This document shows, piece after piece, positions 8,898 through 18,001 of a stretch of 64,000 nucleotides of DNA. Positions within the stretch are counted from its first letter, which is position 1. The number at the start of each line of letters is the position of its first letter. The notes beneath the pieces were generated by a model. The model searched no databases and had not been told where the DNA came from. It saw nothing but the letters and a program-made list of their open reading frames with translations. The translations under genes were made by a program, and so were the position numbers. The stretch lies in NCBI GenBank assembly GCA_942491105.1, contig CALNZX010000002.1, positions 372,001 to 436,000 on the forward strand, read 5' to 3'. Source of the stretch: JBBEAM01 sp942491105. Lineage in GTDB: Bacteria; Pseudomonadota; Alphaproteobacteria; Kiloniellales; DSM-21159.

Positions 8898-9818
8898 ATG
8901 GATAACATCAGCGAGATGGAAGTCTTTGTCCGTGTCGTGCAGTCGGAATCCTTTTCCGCGGCGGCGCGGGCACTGAATCTATCGCCTTCGGCGGTCAGCA
9001 AGCAGGTCGGCCGCCTGGAGGATCGTCTCGGCGCGCGGCTGCTCAACCGCACCACGCGGCAGCTTTCGCTGACCGAGGTCGGCGCCGCCTTCTATGCCCG
9101 GGCCGAGCGCATTATCGCCGATGTCACCGAGGCCGAGCAGGCGGTGTCCCACCTCGAGGGCTCGGCGCGCGGCACCTTGAAGCTGAACGCGCCGACCGCC
9201 TTCGGCCGGCTGCATATCGCGCCGCTGATCGGTGACTACCTGGAGGCCTATCCGGAGGTGCGCATCGACATGGGGCTGAGCGACCGCTTCGTCGATGTGG
9301 TCGAGGAAGGCATCGATCTGGCGATCCGCATCGGCGAGCTGTCGGATTCCAGCCTGATCGCGCGCAAGCTGTCGCCCAATCGGCGTCTCGCCGTCGCCTC
9401 GCCCGCCTACATCAAGCGTCATGGAACGCCCAGCACCCCGGCCGAACTGGCGGCGCACAACTGTCTCGTCTACACCTACCGGGCGCAGCGGCACGACTGG
9501 CCCTTCGAGGGGCCTCAGGGACTGGAAACCGTGCGGGTCGCCGGCAACCTGGAGACCAACTCGCCGGAGATCCTCAAGGTCAACATCGTCAATGGCGTCG
9601 GCATCGGCCTCTTGCCGCTATGGCTGATCGGCGACGACCTGCGCGGCGGGCGTCTGGTGCAGATCATGCCCGGCTATCATGCGCCGGACAGCGCGATCTA
9701 CGCGCTCTATCCGCACAGCCGCCACCTTTCGCCCAAGGTGCGAAGCTTCGTCGACTTCCTGGCCGCCAATCTCAAGGGCCTGGCCGAGCAGCCGGAAGAG
9801 ATGAAGATCAGTGCCTGA
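8898..9818 (+). CDS. LysR-family transcriptional regulator
   Basis: A 306-residue DNA-binding regulator. The N-terminal winged helix-turn-helix is clear (MEVFVRVVQSESFSAAARAL, then LSPSAVSKQVGRLEDRLGARL). The C-terminal periplasmic-binding-like effector domain follows from about residue 90. It belongs to the branch containing DsdC/CrgA-like regulators with the GTLKLNAPTAFGRLHIAP pattern. The effector is unknown. It starts 17 bp after the last of the upstream inverted repeats. Its stop overlaps the convergent purH stop by 11 bp. The divergent small protein at 8529 is its most likely neighbour target, with autoregulation expected for the family. Confidence 0.9.
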   Translation: MDNISEMEVFVRVVQSESFSAAARALNLSPSAVSKQVGRLEDRLGARLLNRTTRQLSLTEVGAAFYARAERIIADVTEAEQAVSHLEGSARGTLKLNAPTAFGRLHIAPLIGDYLEAYPEVRIDMGLSDRFVDVVEEGIDLAIRIGELSDSSLIARKLSPNRRLAVASPAYIKRHGTPSTPAELAAHNCLVYTYRAQRHDWPFEGPQGLETVRVAGNLETNSPEILKVNIVNGVGIGLLPLWLIGDDLRGGRLVQIMPGYHAPDSAIYALYPHSRHLSPKVRSFVDFLAANLKGLAEQPEEMKISA

Positions 9819-11385
9819 AGTGGCGTAGCCCGGTGAAGACCATGGCCAGTCCGGCCTGGTCGGCGGCGGCGATCACCTCGTCGTCGCGCAGCGAGCCGCC
9901 GGGCTGAATCACCGCCTTGGCGCCGGCTTCGACCGCGGCCAGCAGACCGTCGGCGAAGGGGAAGAAGGCGTCGGAGGCGACCACCGCGCCCTTGGCGGCA
10001 TCCGGGCCGCCGGCTTGCTGTGCCTTGTGGGCGGCGATGCGCGAGGAATCCACACGGCTCATCTGCCCGGCTCCGATGCCCACCGTGCGGCCCTCCTTGG
10101 CATAGACGATGGCGTTGGATTTGACGTGCTTGGCGACGCGGAAGGCGAACAGCAGGTCGGCCCACTCCGCCTCGTCCGGCGCCCGCTCGGTCACCACCTT
10201 CAGGTCTGCGCGCGTGACGCGGCCATTGTCCCGGCTCTGCAGCAGCAGGCCGCCGGACAGGGTTTTCACCGCCATGCCCGGCGCCGCCGGATCGGGCAGG
10301 CCGCCGGTCAGCAGCAGCCGCAGGTTCTTTTTGCCGCCCAGGATTTCAAGGGCCTGCGGGTCGGCGTCGGGCGCGATCACCACCTCGGCGAAGAGCTCGG
10401 CGATCTGGGCCGCCGTGGCGGCGTCCAGCGTGGTATTGGCGGCGATGATGCCGCCGAAGGCGCTGGTCGGATCGCAGGCCAAGGCCCGCCCGTAGGCCTC
10501 GCTCAAGCTCGCGCCCAGGGCGACGCCGCTGGGATTGGCGTGCTTGATGATGGCGATCGCCGGCGCCTCGGCGGGGTCGAACTCGGCGACCAGCTCGAAG
10601 GCGGCGTCGGTATCGTTGAGATTGTTGTAGGACAGCTCCTTACCCTGAAGCTGCTGAGCCGTGGCGACGCCGGGGCGTTTTTCAGCCGTCCGGTAGAAGG
10701 CGGCCTGCTGATGCGGGTTCTCGCCATAGCGCAGGGTCTGCACCCGCTCCGCCGCCAGGGTCAGCGTCTGTGGGAAGTCCTCGCCTTCCTGCCGCGCCAT
10801 CCAGCCGGCAATGGCGGAATCGTAGGATGCGGTATGGGCATAGGCCTTGGCGGCCAGTCTGCGCCGCAGGGCGAGGCTGGTGCCCCCGTCGTGCGCCTCC
10901 ATTTCCTGCATTACCGCCGCGTAGTCCTCGGGCGCGGTCACGATGGCGACGAAGGCGTGGTTCTTGGCCGCGGCGCGGACCATGGCCGGGCCGCCGATGT
11001 CGATGTTCTCGACGCAGGTTTCCCGGTCGGCGCCGGACGCCAGGGTTTCGCGGAAGGGGTAGAGATTGACCACCACCAGATCGATGCCGGCGATGCCGTG
11101 CTCGGCCATGGCGGCGCGGTGACTCTCCAGGTCGCGGCGCGCCAGGATGCCGCCGTGGATGGCGGGGTGCAGGGTCTTGACCCGGCCGTCCATGATTTCG
11201 GGAAAGCCCGTCGCCTCGGCGACCTCGGTGACCGCGACCCCGGCCTCCTGCAAAGCCTTGGCGGAGCCGCCGGTGGACAGCACCTCGACCCCGCGCCCGG
11301 CGAGGAAGCGGCCGAGTTCGACCAGTCCGGTCTTGTCGGAAACGGAAAGCAGGGCGCGGGCGATGGGCAGGGTGTCTTCGGACAT
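9808..11385 (-). CDS. purH: Bifunctional AICAR transformylase / IMP cyclohydrolase
   Basis: Catalyses the last two steps of de novo IMP synthesis: formylation of AICAR with 10-formyl-THF and ring closure. The 525 residues contain the N-terminal MGS-like cyclohydrolase domain (LLSVSDKTGLVELGRFL; LSTGGSAKALQEAG) and the transformylase domain with the catalytic Lys-His in IIKHANPSGVAL. The frame is open further upstream, but the start at 11385 (MSEDTLPIA) is taken because family members begin there. It is the last gene of a minus-strand run with the heparinase-like gene, rpe and rsmB, a pairing common in Alphaproteobacteria. Confidence 0.96.
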   Translation of the reverse strand: MSEDTLPIARALLSVSDKTGLVELGRFLAGRGVEVLSTGGSAKALQEAGVAVTEVAEATGFPEIMDGRVKTLHPAIHGGILARRDLESHRAAMAEHGIAGIDLVVVNLYPFRETLASGADRETCVENIDIGGPAMVRAAAKNHAFVAIVTAPEDYAAVMQEMEAHDGGTSLALRRRLAAKAYAHTASYDSAIAGWMARQEGEDFPQTLTLAAERVQTLRYGENPHQQAAFYRTAEKRPGVATAQQLQGKELSYNNLNDTDAAFELVAEFDPAEAPAIAIIKHANPSGVALGASLSEAYGRALACDPTSAFGGIIAANTTLDAATAAQIAELFAEVVIAPDADPQALEILGGKKNLRLLLTGGLPDPAAPGMAVKTLSGGLLLQSRDNGRVTRADLKVVTERAPDEAEWADLLFAFRVAKHVKSNAIVYAKEGRTVGIGAGQMSRVDSSRIAAHKAQQAGGPDAAKGAVVASDAFFPFADGLLAAVEAGAKAVIQPGGSLRDDEVIAAADQAGLAMVFTGLRHFRH

Positions 11386-11475
11386 AGAAATGAGGCTCCA
11401 CTGGATCGGGTCGGCTGGGGCGCATAGAAAGCGCGCCGGGGCTCGCCGATCAAGCCGTAACTTCATCCAGCGGCC

Positions 11476-13230
11476 CTAACGCGGCGGGCCTTCCTTCTGC
11501 AGCGCCCATTTGACCAGGGTTTCACCGGCCTGGTAGCCGCCGCGCAGCACCACCTGCTGGCTGCGCCGTTGCTCCCCGGCGCTGCCGAGGTAGAGCGAAT
11601 CCTCGAGATCGATTTCGGCGCCCTTGACCTTGAGCCGCCAGCCGCCGCCCTTTGGCAGGCGCAGCAGCGCGGCGCTGCCGTCCTGCAGGAGGTTGGCCTT
11701 GACCGAGGGATGCAGGTGAAAGCGCAGGGCGAAGGCGCCTTCGGGAAGGGTGCCGCTTTCGGCGAAGACGTCGAGCCGCTCCTCGCCGCGCAGGTCCTCG
11801 CCGTTGGACGCGAGAAACAGCCGCCGGTGATAGAGCAGCCCGTAGTTCGCGCGATAGCCGTCATGGGAGAGGTCGAGCCAGACGTTGCCCTCGCCCTCCT
11901 CGCGGCGGCAGCGCACGGTCTCCGGCCGGGTCAGCAGACCGCCGGCGCGGGCGATGGCGCTGGAATTGGTGTCGCTTGCGGTCAGGGTCGAGTGGGCCGC
12001 GGTTCCGCGCAGCAGCTGATTGACCGTCGGGTGGAAGGCCTCGGCGCCGCAGTTGACGATGAAGCGCTCGCGGCCGACGGACATCTCGAAGGACAGCGTT
12101 CCGGCATGGGCGCGCCGGTCGAAGCCGGGCGGCGGCGGCGCGCCGCTGTCGACGATCACCAGGGCGCGTCCGGCCTGCATCCGCTGAAAGCCGCTCTGCG
12201 GCGCCGACATCCGGGGGCGGCCCCTGCCGTCGGCGCGCTGCAGCACCATGTCGATGCGCAGATCCTCTTCCTCGCTGGAGCCGTTGAACAGCGCCAGGCC
12301 GCCGTCGCCGTGCTGGAACAGTCGCAGGGTCGGGGCCATGGCGTCGATTGCCGTGGACAGATCGTTCGGCACCTCGACCTCCGCGGCGTGCAGCGTCGCG
12401 CGCAGGTCGATGAGATCGCGCAGAACGGCCAGGTGCCGCGCCGGGCTGCGCTCGATATGGCCGCCGTCGACCAGGATCTGCTTCGGCAGCTCGCGCATCA
12501 AACGCTCGAGGCCGCGCGCCAGCCAGCGCTCGCCGCCGGGCAGGCAGGCGCCGGCGATGGTCAGGCCCTTCAGCGCGCAGATCAGGTCCGAGCCGGAGAG
12601 CCCCGCCGGCAGCACGCGGTTGAGGTGGCAGGCCTGCTTGCATGCGGAATCGATCACCCTGCGGCGGAACAGAACATCGGCGCTGGCGGCGTAGAATTCC
12701 CATTGGCCGAGCCAGTGCGATAGGCGCCGGGCCAGGACGATCGGGTCCCAGGCCGGGAAGGAAATCGTCTCGTGGCCGTCGAGCCAGGATCCGACCAGTT
12801 CGCGGGCGGCGCGGCGTGCCGTATCGCCGCCGGCCGCGCGCAGGTCGCGCAGCCAGGAAAAGCTATGCAGCTCCTGCAGCCATTCGCCCCCGGCCTCCGC
12901 CGGCGACCAGATCGGCGCCGGATTCATCAGGGTCTGGCCACGCAGGGTAAAGCAGCCGCCGGCGATGGCGCTGCCCTGGCTGGCCTGGCCCGGCCAGGGG
13001 TCGGGCGGTGTCGTGTTGGGCGCGGCGGCGTTGCTGCCGGCCAGGCTGGCGCGGTAGGGCGGCAAGCGGAACAGCGGCCGCTTGAGCAGGTAGAAGATGC
13101 GGCTGGAGAGCTGATCCGGGGGAAGGTGGCGCAGGCTGGCAAGCCGCTCCAGGCGGCTCGCTCCGCTGGCAAGCGATGCCGTGTTTTTGCGTGGCGGCGC
13201 GGCGGTGCTTGCCACGGCTCGCTCCGCCAT
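11476..13230 (-). CDS. Heparinase II/III-like protein
   Basis: A 584-residue protein of the heparinase II/III family: an N-terminal alpha-helical toroid (to about residue 330) followed by a beta-sandwich (TLSFEMSVGRERFIVNCGAE onward). The tyrosine/histidine region around LVDGGHIERSPARHLAVL is the expected catalytic groove. Despite the name, alphaproteobacterial copies sit in this purH-rpe-rsmB block and their substrate is unknown; a polysaccharide or envelope-glycan lyase is likely. There is no clear signal peptide, which is odd for such an enzyme. The start overlaps the rpe stop. Confidence 0.88.
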   Translation of the reverse strand: MAERAVASTAAPPRKNTASLASGASRLERLASLRHLPPDQLSSRIFYLLKRPLFRLPPYRASLAGSNAAAPNTTPPDPWPGQASQGSAIAGGCFTLRGQTLMNPAPIWSPAEAGGEWLQELHSFSWLRDLRAAGGDTARRAARELVGSWLDGHETISFPAWDPIVLARRLSHWLGQWEFYAASADVLFRRRVIDSACKQACHLNRVLPAGLSGSDLICALKGLTIAGACLPGGERWLARGLERLMRELPKQILVDGGHIERSPARHLAVLRDLIDLRATLHAAEVEVPNDLSTAIDAMAPTLRLFQHGDGGLALFNGSSEEEDLRIDMVLQRADGRGRPRMSAPQSGFQRMQAGRALVIVDSGAPPPPGFDRRAHAGTLSFEMSVGRERFIVNCGAEAFHPTVNQLLRGTAAHSTLTASDTNSSAIARAGGLLTRPETVRCRREEGEGNVWLDLSHDGYRANYGLLYHRRLFLASNGEDLRGEERLDVFAESGTLPEGAFALRFHLHPSVKANLLQDGSAALLRLPKGGGWRLKVKGAEIDLEDSLYLGSAGEQRRSQQVVLRGGYQAGETLVKWALQKEGPPR

Positions 13231-13895
13231 CAGTCCTGGCCGCGCAGCCGGCGGATGTTCTCGGCATAGCTGCCGGGCCCGCCCGCGAAGCTGGAGGTCC
13301 CGGCGACCAGCACATCGGCGCCCGCCGAAATCGCGTCGCGCGCCGTCTCCACGGTGATGCCGCCGTCGACCTCCAAATCGATGGCGCGCCCGCTGTCGTC
13401 GATCTTGCGGCGCAGCGCTTCCAGCTTGTGCAGGGCGGAGGGGATGAAGGACTGGCCGCCGAACCCCGGATTGACACTCATCACCAGGATCAGATCGAGC
13501 TCTTCGAGCAATGCATCGACGACATCGGCCGGCGTCGCCGGATTAAGCACCAGACCGGCTTTCTTGCCGTGCGCCTTGATCAGCTGCAGCGTGCGGTGAA
13601 CATGCGGCCCGGCTTCGGGATGGAAGGAGATGATGTCGGCGCCGGCCTCCGCGAAGGCGGCGATGTAGGGATCGACCGGCGCGATCATCAGATGCACGTC
13701 GAAGGGCTTGTCGCAATGCGGGCGCAGCGCGGAAACCACCTGCGGCCCGAAGGTGATGTTCGGGACGAAGTGGCCGTCCATCACGTCGAGATGGATGTAG
13801 TCGGCCCCGGCCTCGGCAATCGCCTGGGTCTCGGCGCCCAGGCGGGCGAAGTCGGCGGCGAGCATTGAGGGGGCGATACGAATTGGCTGCTGCAT
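13230..13895 (-). CDS. rpe: Ribulose-phosphate 3-epimerase
   Basis: Interconverts ribulose-5-phosphate and xylulose-5-phosphate in the pentose phosphate pathway. The 221-residue TIM barrel shows the standard signatures: IAPSMLAADFARLG, IHLDVMDGHFVPNITFGP (metal His and Asp), ISFHPEAG, VMSVNPGFGGQ and EVDGGI. It lies 5 bp after rsmB, and its stop overlaps the start of the heparinase-like gene, so it is translationally coupled within the run. Confidence 0.97.
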   Translation of the reverse strand: MQQPIRIAPSMLAADFARLGAETQAIAEAGADYIHLDVMDGHFVPNITFGPQVVSALRPHCDKPFDVHLMIAPVDPYIAAFAEAGADIISFHPEAGPHVHRTLQLIKAHGKKAGLVLNPATPADVVDALLEELDLILVMSVNPGFGGQSFIPSALHKLEALRRKIDDSGRAIDLEVDGGITVETARDAISAGADVLVAGTSSFAGGPGSYAENIRRLRGQD

Positions 13896-13900
13896 CCGCT

Positions 13901-15262
13901 TTAGGTATCAGCAACCTCTTGAGCCTTCAAGCGCAGGCGGCAGGCATAGAAGCCGTCGAGGCCGCCCAGTGCGGGAAGGTGGCAGGGCAGCGTGCGCAGA
14001 TCGCCATCCGGAGTGAGCCATTCCGACAGCTGCTCCCGGCCCTGCGCGCCGTCGTCTTCCAGCGCCGCCGGGCTCAGCAATTCCTCGCTGCGAATGGGAA
14101 TCCGCTCGACCCTTCCTTCGGCGAGCAAGGCTTCGACCCGCTGCGGCCCCTCTTCGGGCTGCAGGGAGCAGACCGCGTAAACCAAGAGCCCGCCTGGCTT
14201 GAGCATCTCCAGGGCGGCACGCAGCAGGGCGTCCTGGGTCTTGGTCAGCGCGGCGATATCCTCCGGCGTCTTCAGCCGGGCGATGTCGGGATGGCGGCGC
14301 AGCGTCCCGGTGGCGCTGCAGGGCGCATCGAGCAGGATGGCGTCGACGGGTGCCTGCGGACGCCAGTCGCGGGCGTCGGCGGCCAGGGTCTCGGCGCTCA
14401 GTCCGAGGCGCTGTAGATTTTCCGTGACCAGGGCCAAACGGGCCTCGGAAAGGTCGATGGCGGTGACCTTGGCGCCGGCCGCCGCGAGCTGCGCGGTCTT
14501 GCCGCCGGGCGCGGCGCAGAGATCGACGACCCGCTGGCCTTCGAGCGGCTGCAGCAGGCGCGCGGGCAGGGCGGCGGCGGCGTCCTGCACCCACCAGGCA
14601 CCCTCGGCGTAGCCGGGCAGGCGGCGCACATCGCCGGAACCGGATTTCAGACGCAGCGAGCCGCTCGGCAGCAGGCTGGCATCGAGCGTCTCGACCCAGG
14701 CGTTGTCGGGGCCACGTGGCGTCAAGTCGAGCGGTGGCTCCTGCAGGCCGGCCAGGGCGATGGCGCCCGCGGTCTCGGCGCCATAGGCGGCTTCCCAGCT
14801 TTGCCACAGCCATTCCGGCGTGTTCAGGCGGGCGGCGTCCTGATCGTCCAAAATCGCCGCGCCTTCGCGGCCGAGGCGGCGCAGCACGGCGTTGAGCAGG
14901 CCCTTGAAGTTGCCGAGCTTCTGGCCTTGCGCCAGATCGAGCGCGGTGCTGACCGCCGCGTGGGGCGGGGTCTGCAGGAACAGCAACTGGGCCGCCGCCA
15001 GGCGCATCAGATTCTGCAGCCGCGCCAGGTCGGGCTTTAGCGGCTTGTCGAGCAGGCGCGCGAAGGCGTCGTCGATCTGCCCGAGGCGGCGCAGCGTGGT
15101 CGCGGTCAGCATCCGCACGAAGGCGCGGTCGCGTCCGGACAGCCGTGTCAGCGCGGGGTGCTCGACGATGGCGAGGTCCAAGGGGCGGCCCTTCAGCAGC
15201 ACGGAATCCAGCAGCTGCCAGGCGACCAATCGGCTATCGGGGGTCTGTCGGTTTTGGCTCAT
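13901..15262 (-). CDS. rsmB: 16S rRNA m5C967-type methyltransferase (RsmB/Sun)
   Basis: Methylates a cytosine in 16S rRNA with SAM. 453 residues: an N-terminal NusB-like RNA-binding domain (DRAFVRMLTATTLRRLGQID), then the Nol1/Nop2/Sun domain with the SAM motif VDLCAAPGGKTAQLA, the first cysteine motif LLDAPCSATGTLRRHPD and the catalytic VYAVCSLQPEEG. Length and order are normal for the family. It is upstream of rpe by 5 bp. Confidence 0.95.
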   Translation of the reverse strand: MSQNRQTPDSRLVAWQLLDSVLLKGRPLDLAIVEHPALTRLSGRDRAFVRMLTATTLRRLGQIDDAFARLLDKPLKPDLARLQNLMRLAAAQLLFLQTPPHAAVSTALDLAQGQKLGNFKGLLNAVLRRLGREGAAILDDQDAARLNTPEWLWQSWEAAYGAETAGAIALAGLQEPPLDLTPRGPDNAWVETLDASLLPSGSLRLKSGSGDVRRLPGYAEGAWWVQDAAAALPARLLQPLEGQRVVDLCAAPGGKTAQLAAAGAKVTAIDLSEARLALVTENLQRLGLSAETLAADARDWRPQAPVDAILLDAPCSATGTLRRHPDIARLKTPEDIAALTKTQDALLRAALEMLKPGGLLVYAVCSLQPEEGPQRVEALLAEGRVERIPIRSEELLSPAALEDDGAQGREQLSEWLTPDGDLRTLPCHLPALGGLDGFYACRLRLKAQEVADT

Positions 15263-15325
15263 CGCCCGAGGTCTAGCCGCTGCGGCGGTAAAACAACAGC
15301 GGAAGATGACTCCCGGTGCATCGCA

Positions 15326-16261
15326 TCAGCCCCAGGGGCCGCGTTCGCCGCCGGACTGCGGGAAGATCGACTCGCCGCGCCGCGCGCCGGCCGGGGCGCC
15401 GGAAGGTCCTCCCCCCGGCATTTCCGCCGCCATCGCCTTGAGCCGGGCGATGCGCTCGGCGGTTTTGGGGTGGGTCGAGAACAGGCCGTCGAGCTTCTGC
15501 GCGTGGAGCGGGTTGACGATGAAGATGTGCGCGGAGGCGGGGTTCTGCTCGGCGTCGCGGTTATCGATGCCGCGCGCGCCGCGCTCCAGCTTCTCCAGCG
15601 CCGAGGCGAGCCAAAGCGGCTGGCCGGAGATCTCGGCGCCGCCCCGGTCGGCGCCGTACTCGCGGGTGCGCGAGATCGCCATCTGCACCATCGCGGCGGC
15701 CATGGGCGCCAGGAACATCATGGCGATGGTGCCGATCAGGCCGAGCGGATTGTTGCGGTTGCCGCCGAAGAACAGGGCGAAGTTCGCCAGCATGCCGATG
15801 GCGCCGGCGATCACCGCGGTTACCGTCATGATCAGGGTGTCGCGGTTGCGCACATGGGCCAGCTCGTGGGCCATTACCCCGGTGACCTCCTCGCGGCTGA
15901 GGTTCTGCAGCAGGCCAGTGGTCGCGGCGACGGCGGCGTTCTGTGGGTTGCGGCCGGTGGCGAAGGCATTGGGCTGGGGGTTGTCGACGATGTAGGTCCT
16001 GGGCATCGGCAGCCCGGCGCGCTCGGCTAGACCCGCGACGATGGCGTGAAACTCCGGCGCGCTGCGGGCATCGACTTCGCGCGCCTTGTACATGCGCAGC
16101 ACCAGCTTATCGGCGTTCCAATAGGCAAAGCCGTTCATCGCGATGGCCACGCCCAGGGCGATGAGAATTCCCATCTCCCCGGCCAGCATAAAGCCAACGA
16201 TCAGGAAGATCGCGGTCATGGCGGCGAGCAGCAGGCCGGTACGCAGCGTATTCATCTTCAC
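15326..16261 (-). CDS. htpX: Membrane zinc metalloprotease HtpX
   Basis: M48 protease that degrades misfolded inner-membrane proteins. 311 residues with two N-terminal hydrophobic segments (LLLAAMTAIFLIVGFML), the zinc motif MAHELAHVRNRD, two further hydrophobic stretches, and the distal zinc-ligand region EYGADRGGAE. The C-terminal tail is Gly/Pro-rich (GGGPSGAPAGARRGE). It begins 41 bp from the divergent DUF2254 gene and is followed by rsmB after 63 bp. Confidence 0.95.
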   Translation of the reverse strand: MKMNTLRTGLLLAAMTAIFLIVGFMLAGEMGILIALGVAIAMNGFAYWNADKLVLRMYKAREVDARSAPEFHAIVAGLAERAGLPMPRTYIVDNPQPNAFATGRNPQNAAVAATTGLLQNLSREEVTGVMAHELAHVRNRDTLIMTVTAVIAGAIGMLANFALFFGGNRNNPLGLIGTIAMMFLAPMAAAMVQMAISRTREYGADRGGAEISGQPLWLASALEKLERGARGIDNRDAEQNPASAHIFIVNPLHAQKLDGLFSTHPKTAERIARLKAMAAEMPGGGPSGAPAGARRGESIFPQSGGERGPWG

Positions 16262-16302
16262 GCGATCCAGTTAAGTTCGAATGGCATATCAGGAAAACGG
16301 CG

Positions 16303-17658
16303 GTGCATTTCAAGTGTTACCGCCAAGGCTGGAGAACAAGCTTGAAACTGAGCGAAGCGGGGGGAGCCTTTTTCTCGATACTCAAGAACGAGGTCCAGGC
16401 GGTGCGTTCGGCGCTGTGGTTCCGCCCGGCGGTGTTCTGCCTGGCGGCGATTCTGCTGGCGCTCCTGGTCGCCGGGATCGACGACCTGCTGCCCCGCGCG
16501 GCCCTGTCCTGGCTGCCCGAGGTCGAGACCTCGTCCCTGCGCGATCTGCTGAACCTGCTGGCCACGGGGATGCTGACGGTCTCCACGGTCACCCTGTCGG
16601 TCCTGATGCTGGTTCTCAGCCTGACCGCGGGCCAGGCCTCGCCGCGCGCCGTGCCGGAGGTGATGGCCGATCCGGTGACCCAGAACGCGCTGGGCTCCTT
16701 CCTCGGCACCTTCGTGTTCTCCCTGACCGCCTTGATGCTGCTCGGCTCCGACAGCATCAGCGAGTCCGGCGTGGCGATCACGTTCTTCTGCGCGCTGGCG
16801 CTGATCATGAACGCGGTGCGCTATCTGGTGCAGTGGATCCACCATGTCGCCGAATCCCTGAAGCTCAACCGGATCGTCAAGCGGATCCACAGCCAGGCCG
16901 AGCGGGTGCTGGAAAACTATCTTGAGCAGGACGCGGCGCAAGGCTGCCCCGCGGCGCCGGGCAAGGGGCGGGAGACGGCCGTGCAGGCCAATCGCAGCGG
17001 CTTCGTCCAGCTGGTCGATGGCGCCGAGCTGCGCGGCTTGGCGGAGCGGCACGAGATGACTATCCGTCTCTGCGTGCGCGAGGGCGATTTCGTGCATCCC
17101 CGCCGTGTCTTGATGGTGCTGCGCGGCGCGGAACTGAACGAGGATCTGGAGACCGCGCTGCGCTTGAGCGTGGCGGTGCATTTCGAACGCAGCCCGGAGA
17201 ACGACCCGCTGCTCGGCTTCGAGCTGCTGGCCGAGGTTGCCTGCCGCGCGCTGTCGCCGGGGGTCAACGATCCCCAGTCGGCCCTGGTCAGCCTGGAATA
17301 TCTGGCGGCTCTGCTCTCCCAGGCCGCGGTCCGGCCGGCCGCGGACTATCCGCCGCCCTGCATCGGCGATGGCCGTGTCGTGCTGAAGCGCGTCGCATTC
17401 ACGGCGTTTGTGGAGCAGGCGCTGAGGCCGGTGATGCGCGACGGCGCCGGCTCGGTGGAAGTGATCTGCAAGATCGTCGAGCTGCTGGCCGAGCTCGTCG
17501 GGATCTGCGCGCCCGAATATCTGGAGCTGCTGACAGCAGAAGCCGAACGCGCCGAGGCCTTCGGCAAGGAAGCGCTGATCCTGCCCCAGGACAAAACGGC
17601 GCTTGCCGAGGCCGTCGCGGCGCTGCGCCGGGCGGCCTCGTCGCGCGCAGCATCTTGA
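16303..17658 (+). CDS. DUF2254 membrane protein
   Basis: A 451-residue predicted inner-membrane protein of the DUF2254 family. Four hydrophobic segments lie in the first 185 residues (for example AVFCLAAILLALLVAGI and GMLTVSTVTLSVLMLVLSL), followed by a long soluble C-terminal half containing ALSPGVNDPQSA, a conserved family motif. Function unknown. It begins with GTG at 16303, preceded by AGGA; a TTG at 16340 is a weaker alternative. Divergent from htpX. Confidence 0.85.
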   Translation: MHFKCYRQGWRTSLKLSEAGGAFFSILKNEVQAVRSALWFRPAVFCLAAILLALLVAGIDDLLPRAALSWLPEVETSSLRDLLNLLATGMLTVSTVTLSVLMLVLSLTAGQASPRAVPEVMADPVTQNALGSFLGTFVFSLTALMLLGSDSISESGVAITFFCALALIMNAVRYLVQWIHHVAESLKLNRIVKRIHSQAERVLENYLEQDAAQGCPAAPGKGRETAVQANRSGFVQLVDGAELRGLAERHEMTIRLCVREGDFVHPRRVLMVLRGAELNEDLETALRLSVAVHFERSPENDPLLGFELLAEVACRALSPGVNDPQSALVSLEYLAALLSQAAVRPAADYPPPCIGDGRVVLKRVAFTAFVEQALRPVMRDGAGSVEVICKIVELLAELVGICAPEYLELLTAEAERAEAFGKEALILPQDKTALAEAVAALRRAASSRAAS

Positions 17659-17683
17659 GCGCGGGCTGCCAGCGCGCCATAGT

Positions 17684-17962
17684 ATGGGTATGAGCATGGA
17701 GTTCAAATCCCACCGCCCCGCGCCCGCGCAACCCGCCCAGGGGGCCGCCCAGGGGGCCGCCAAGGCGGCAGCTAAACCGGCGCCGATCCCGGGGCAGGAC
17801 CCCGCCGCGCGCCAGCGCGCAGCCGGCCATGCCGCGCAGGCCCTGAAGGACGCGCAGGCGGCCAAGCAGGCTGCGCGGGAGAAGGAGATCGGAGGGCCGG
17901 AAGGGCCGGAACCGACCCGCTACGGCGACTGGGAGCGCAAGGGTATCTGCTACGATTTCTAG
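17684..17962 (+). CDS. DUF1674 protein (SDHAF4-like)
   Basis: A 92-residue protein with a low-complexity Ala/Pro/Gln-rich N-terminus and the diagnostic C-terminal motif EIGGPEGPEPTRYGDWERKG of DUF1674. The mitochondrial relative SDHAF4 helps assemble the flavinylated subunit of succinate dehydrogenase. A chaperone role here is inference from that family, and no sdh genes are in the window. The start is uncertain: ATG at 17684, 17690 or 17696, none with a good Shine-Dalgarno. Confidence 0.85.
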   Translation: MGMSMEFKSHRPAPAQPAQGAAQGAAKAAAKPAPIPGQDPAARQRAAGHAAQALKDAQAAKQAAREKEIGGPEGPEPTRYGDWERKGICYDF

Positions 17963-18001
17963 CGGCTTGACGATTTCTCTGCGCTGCTGCTGACTGCCGG
18001 G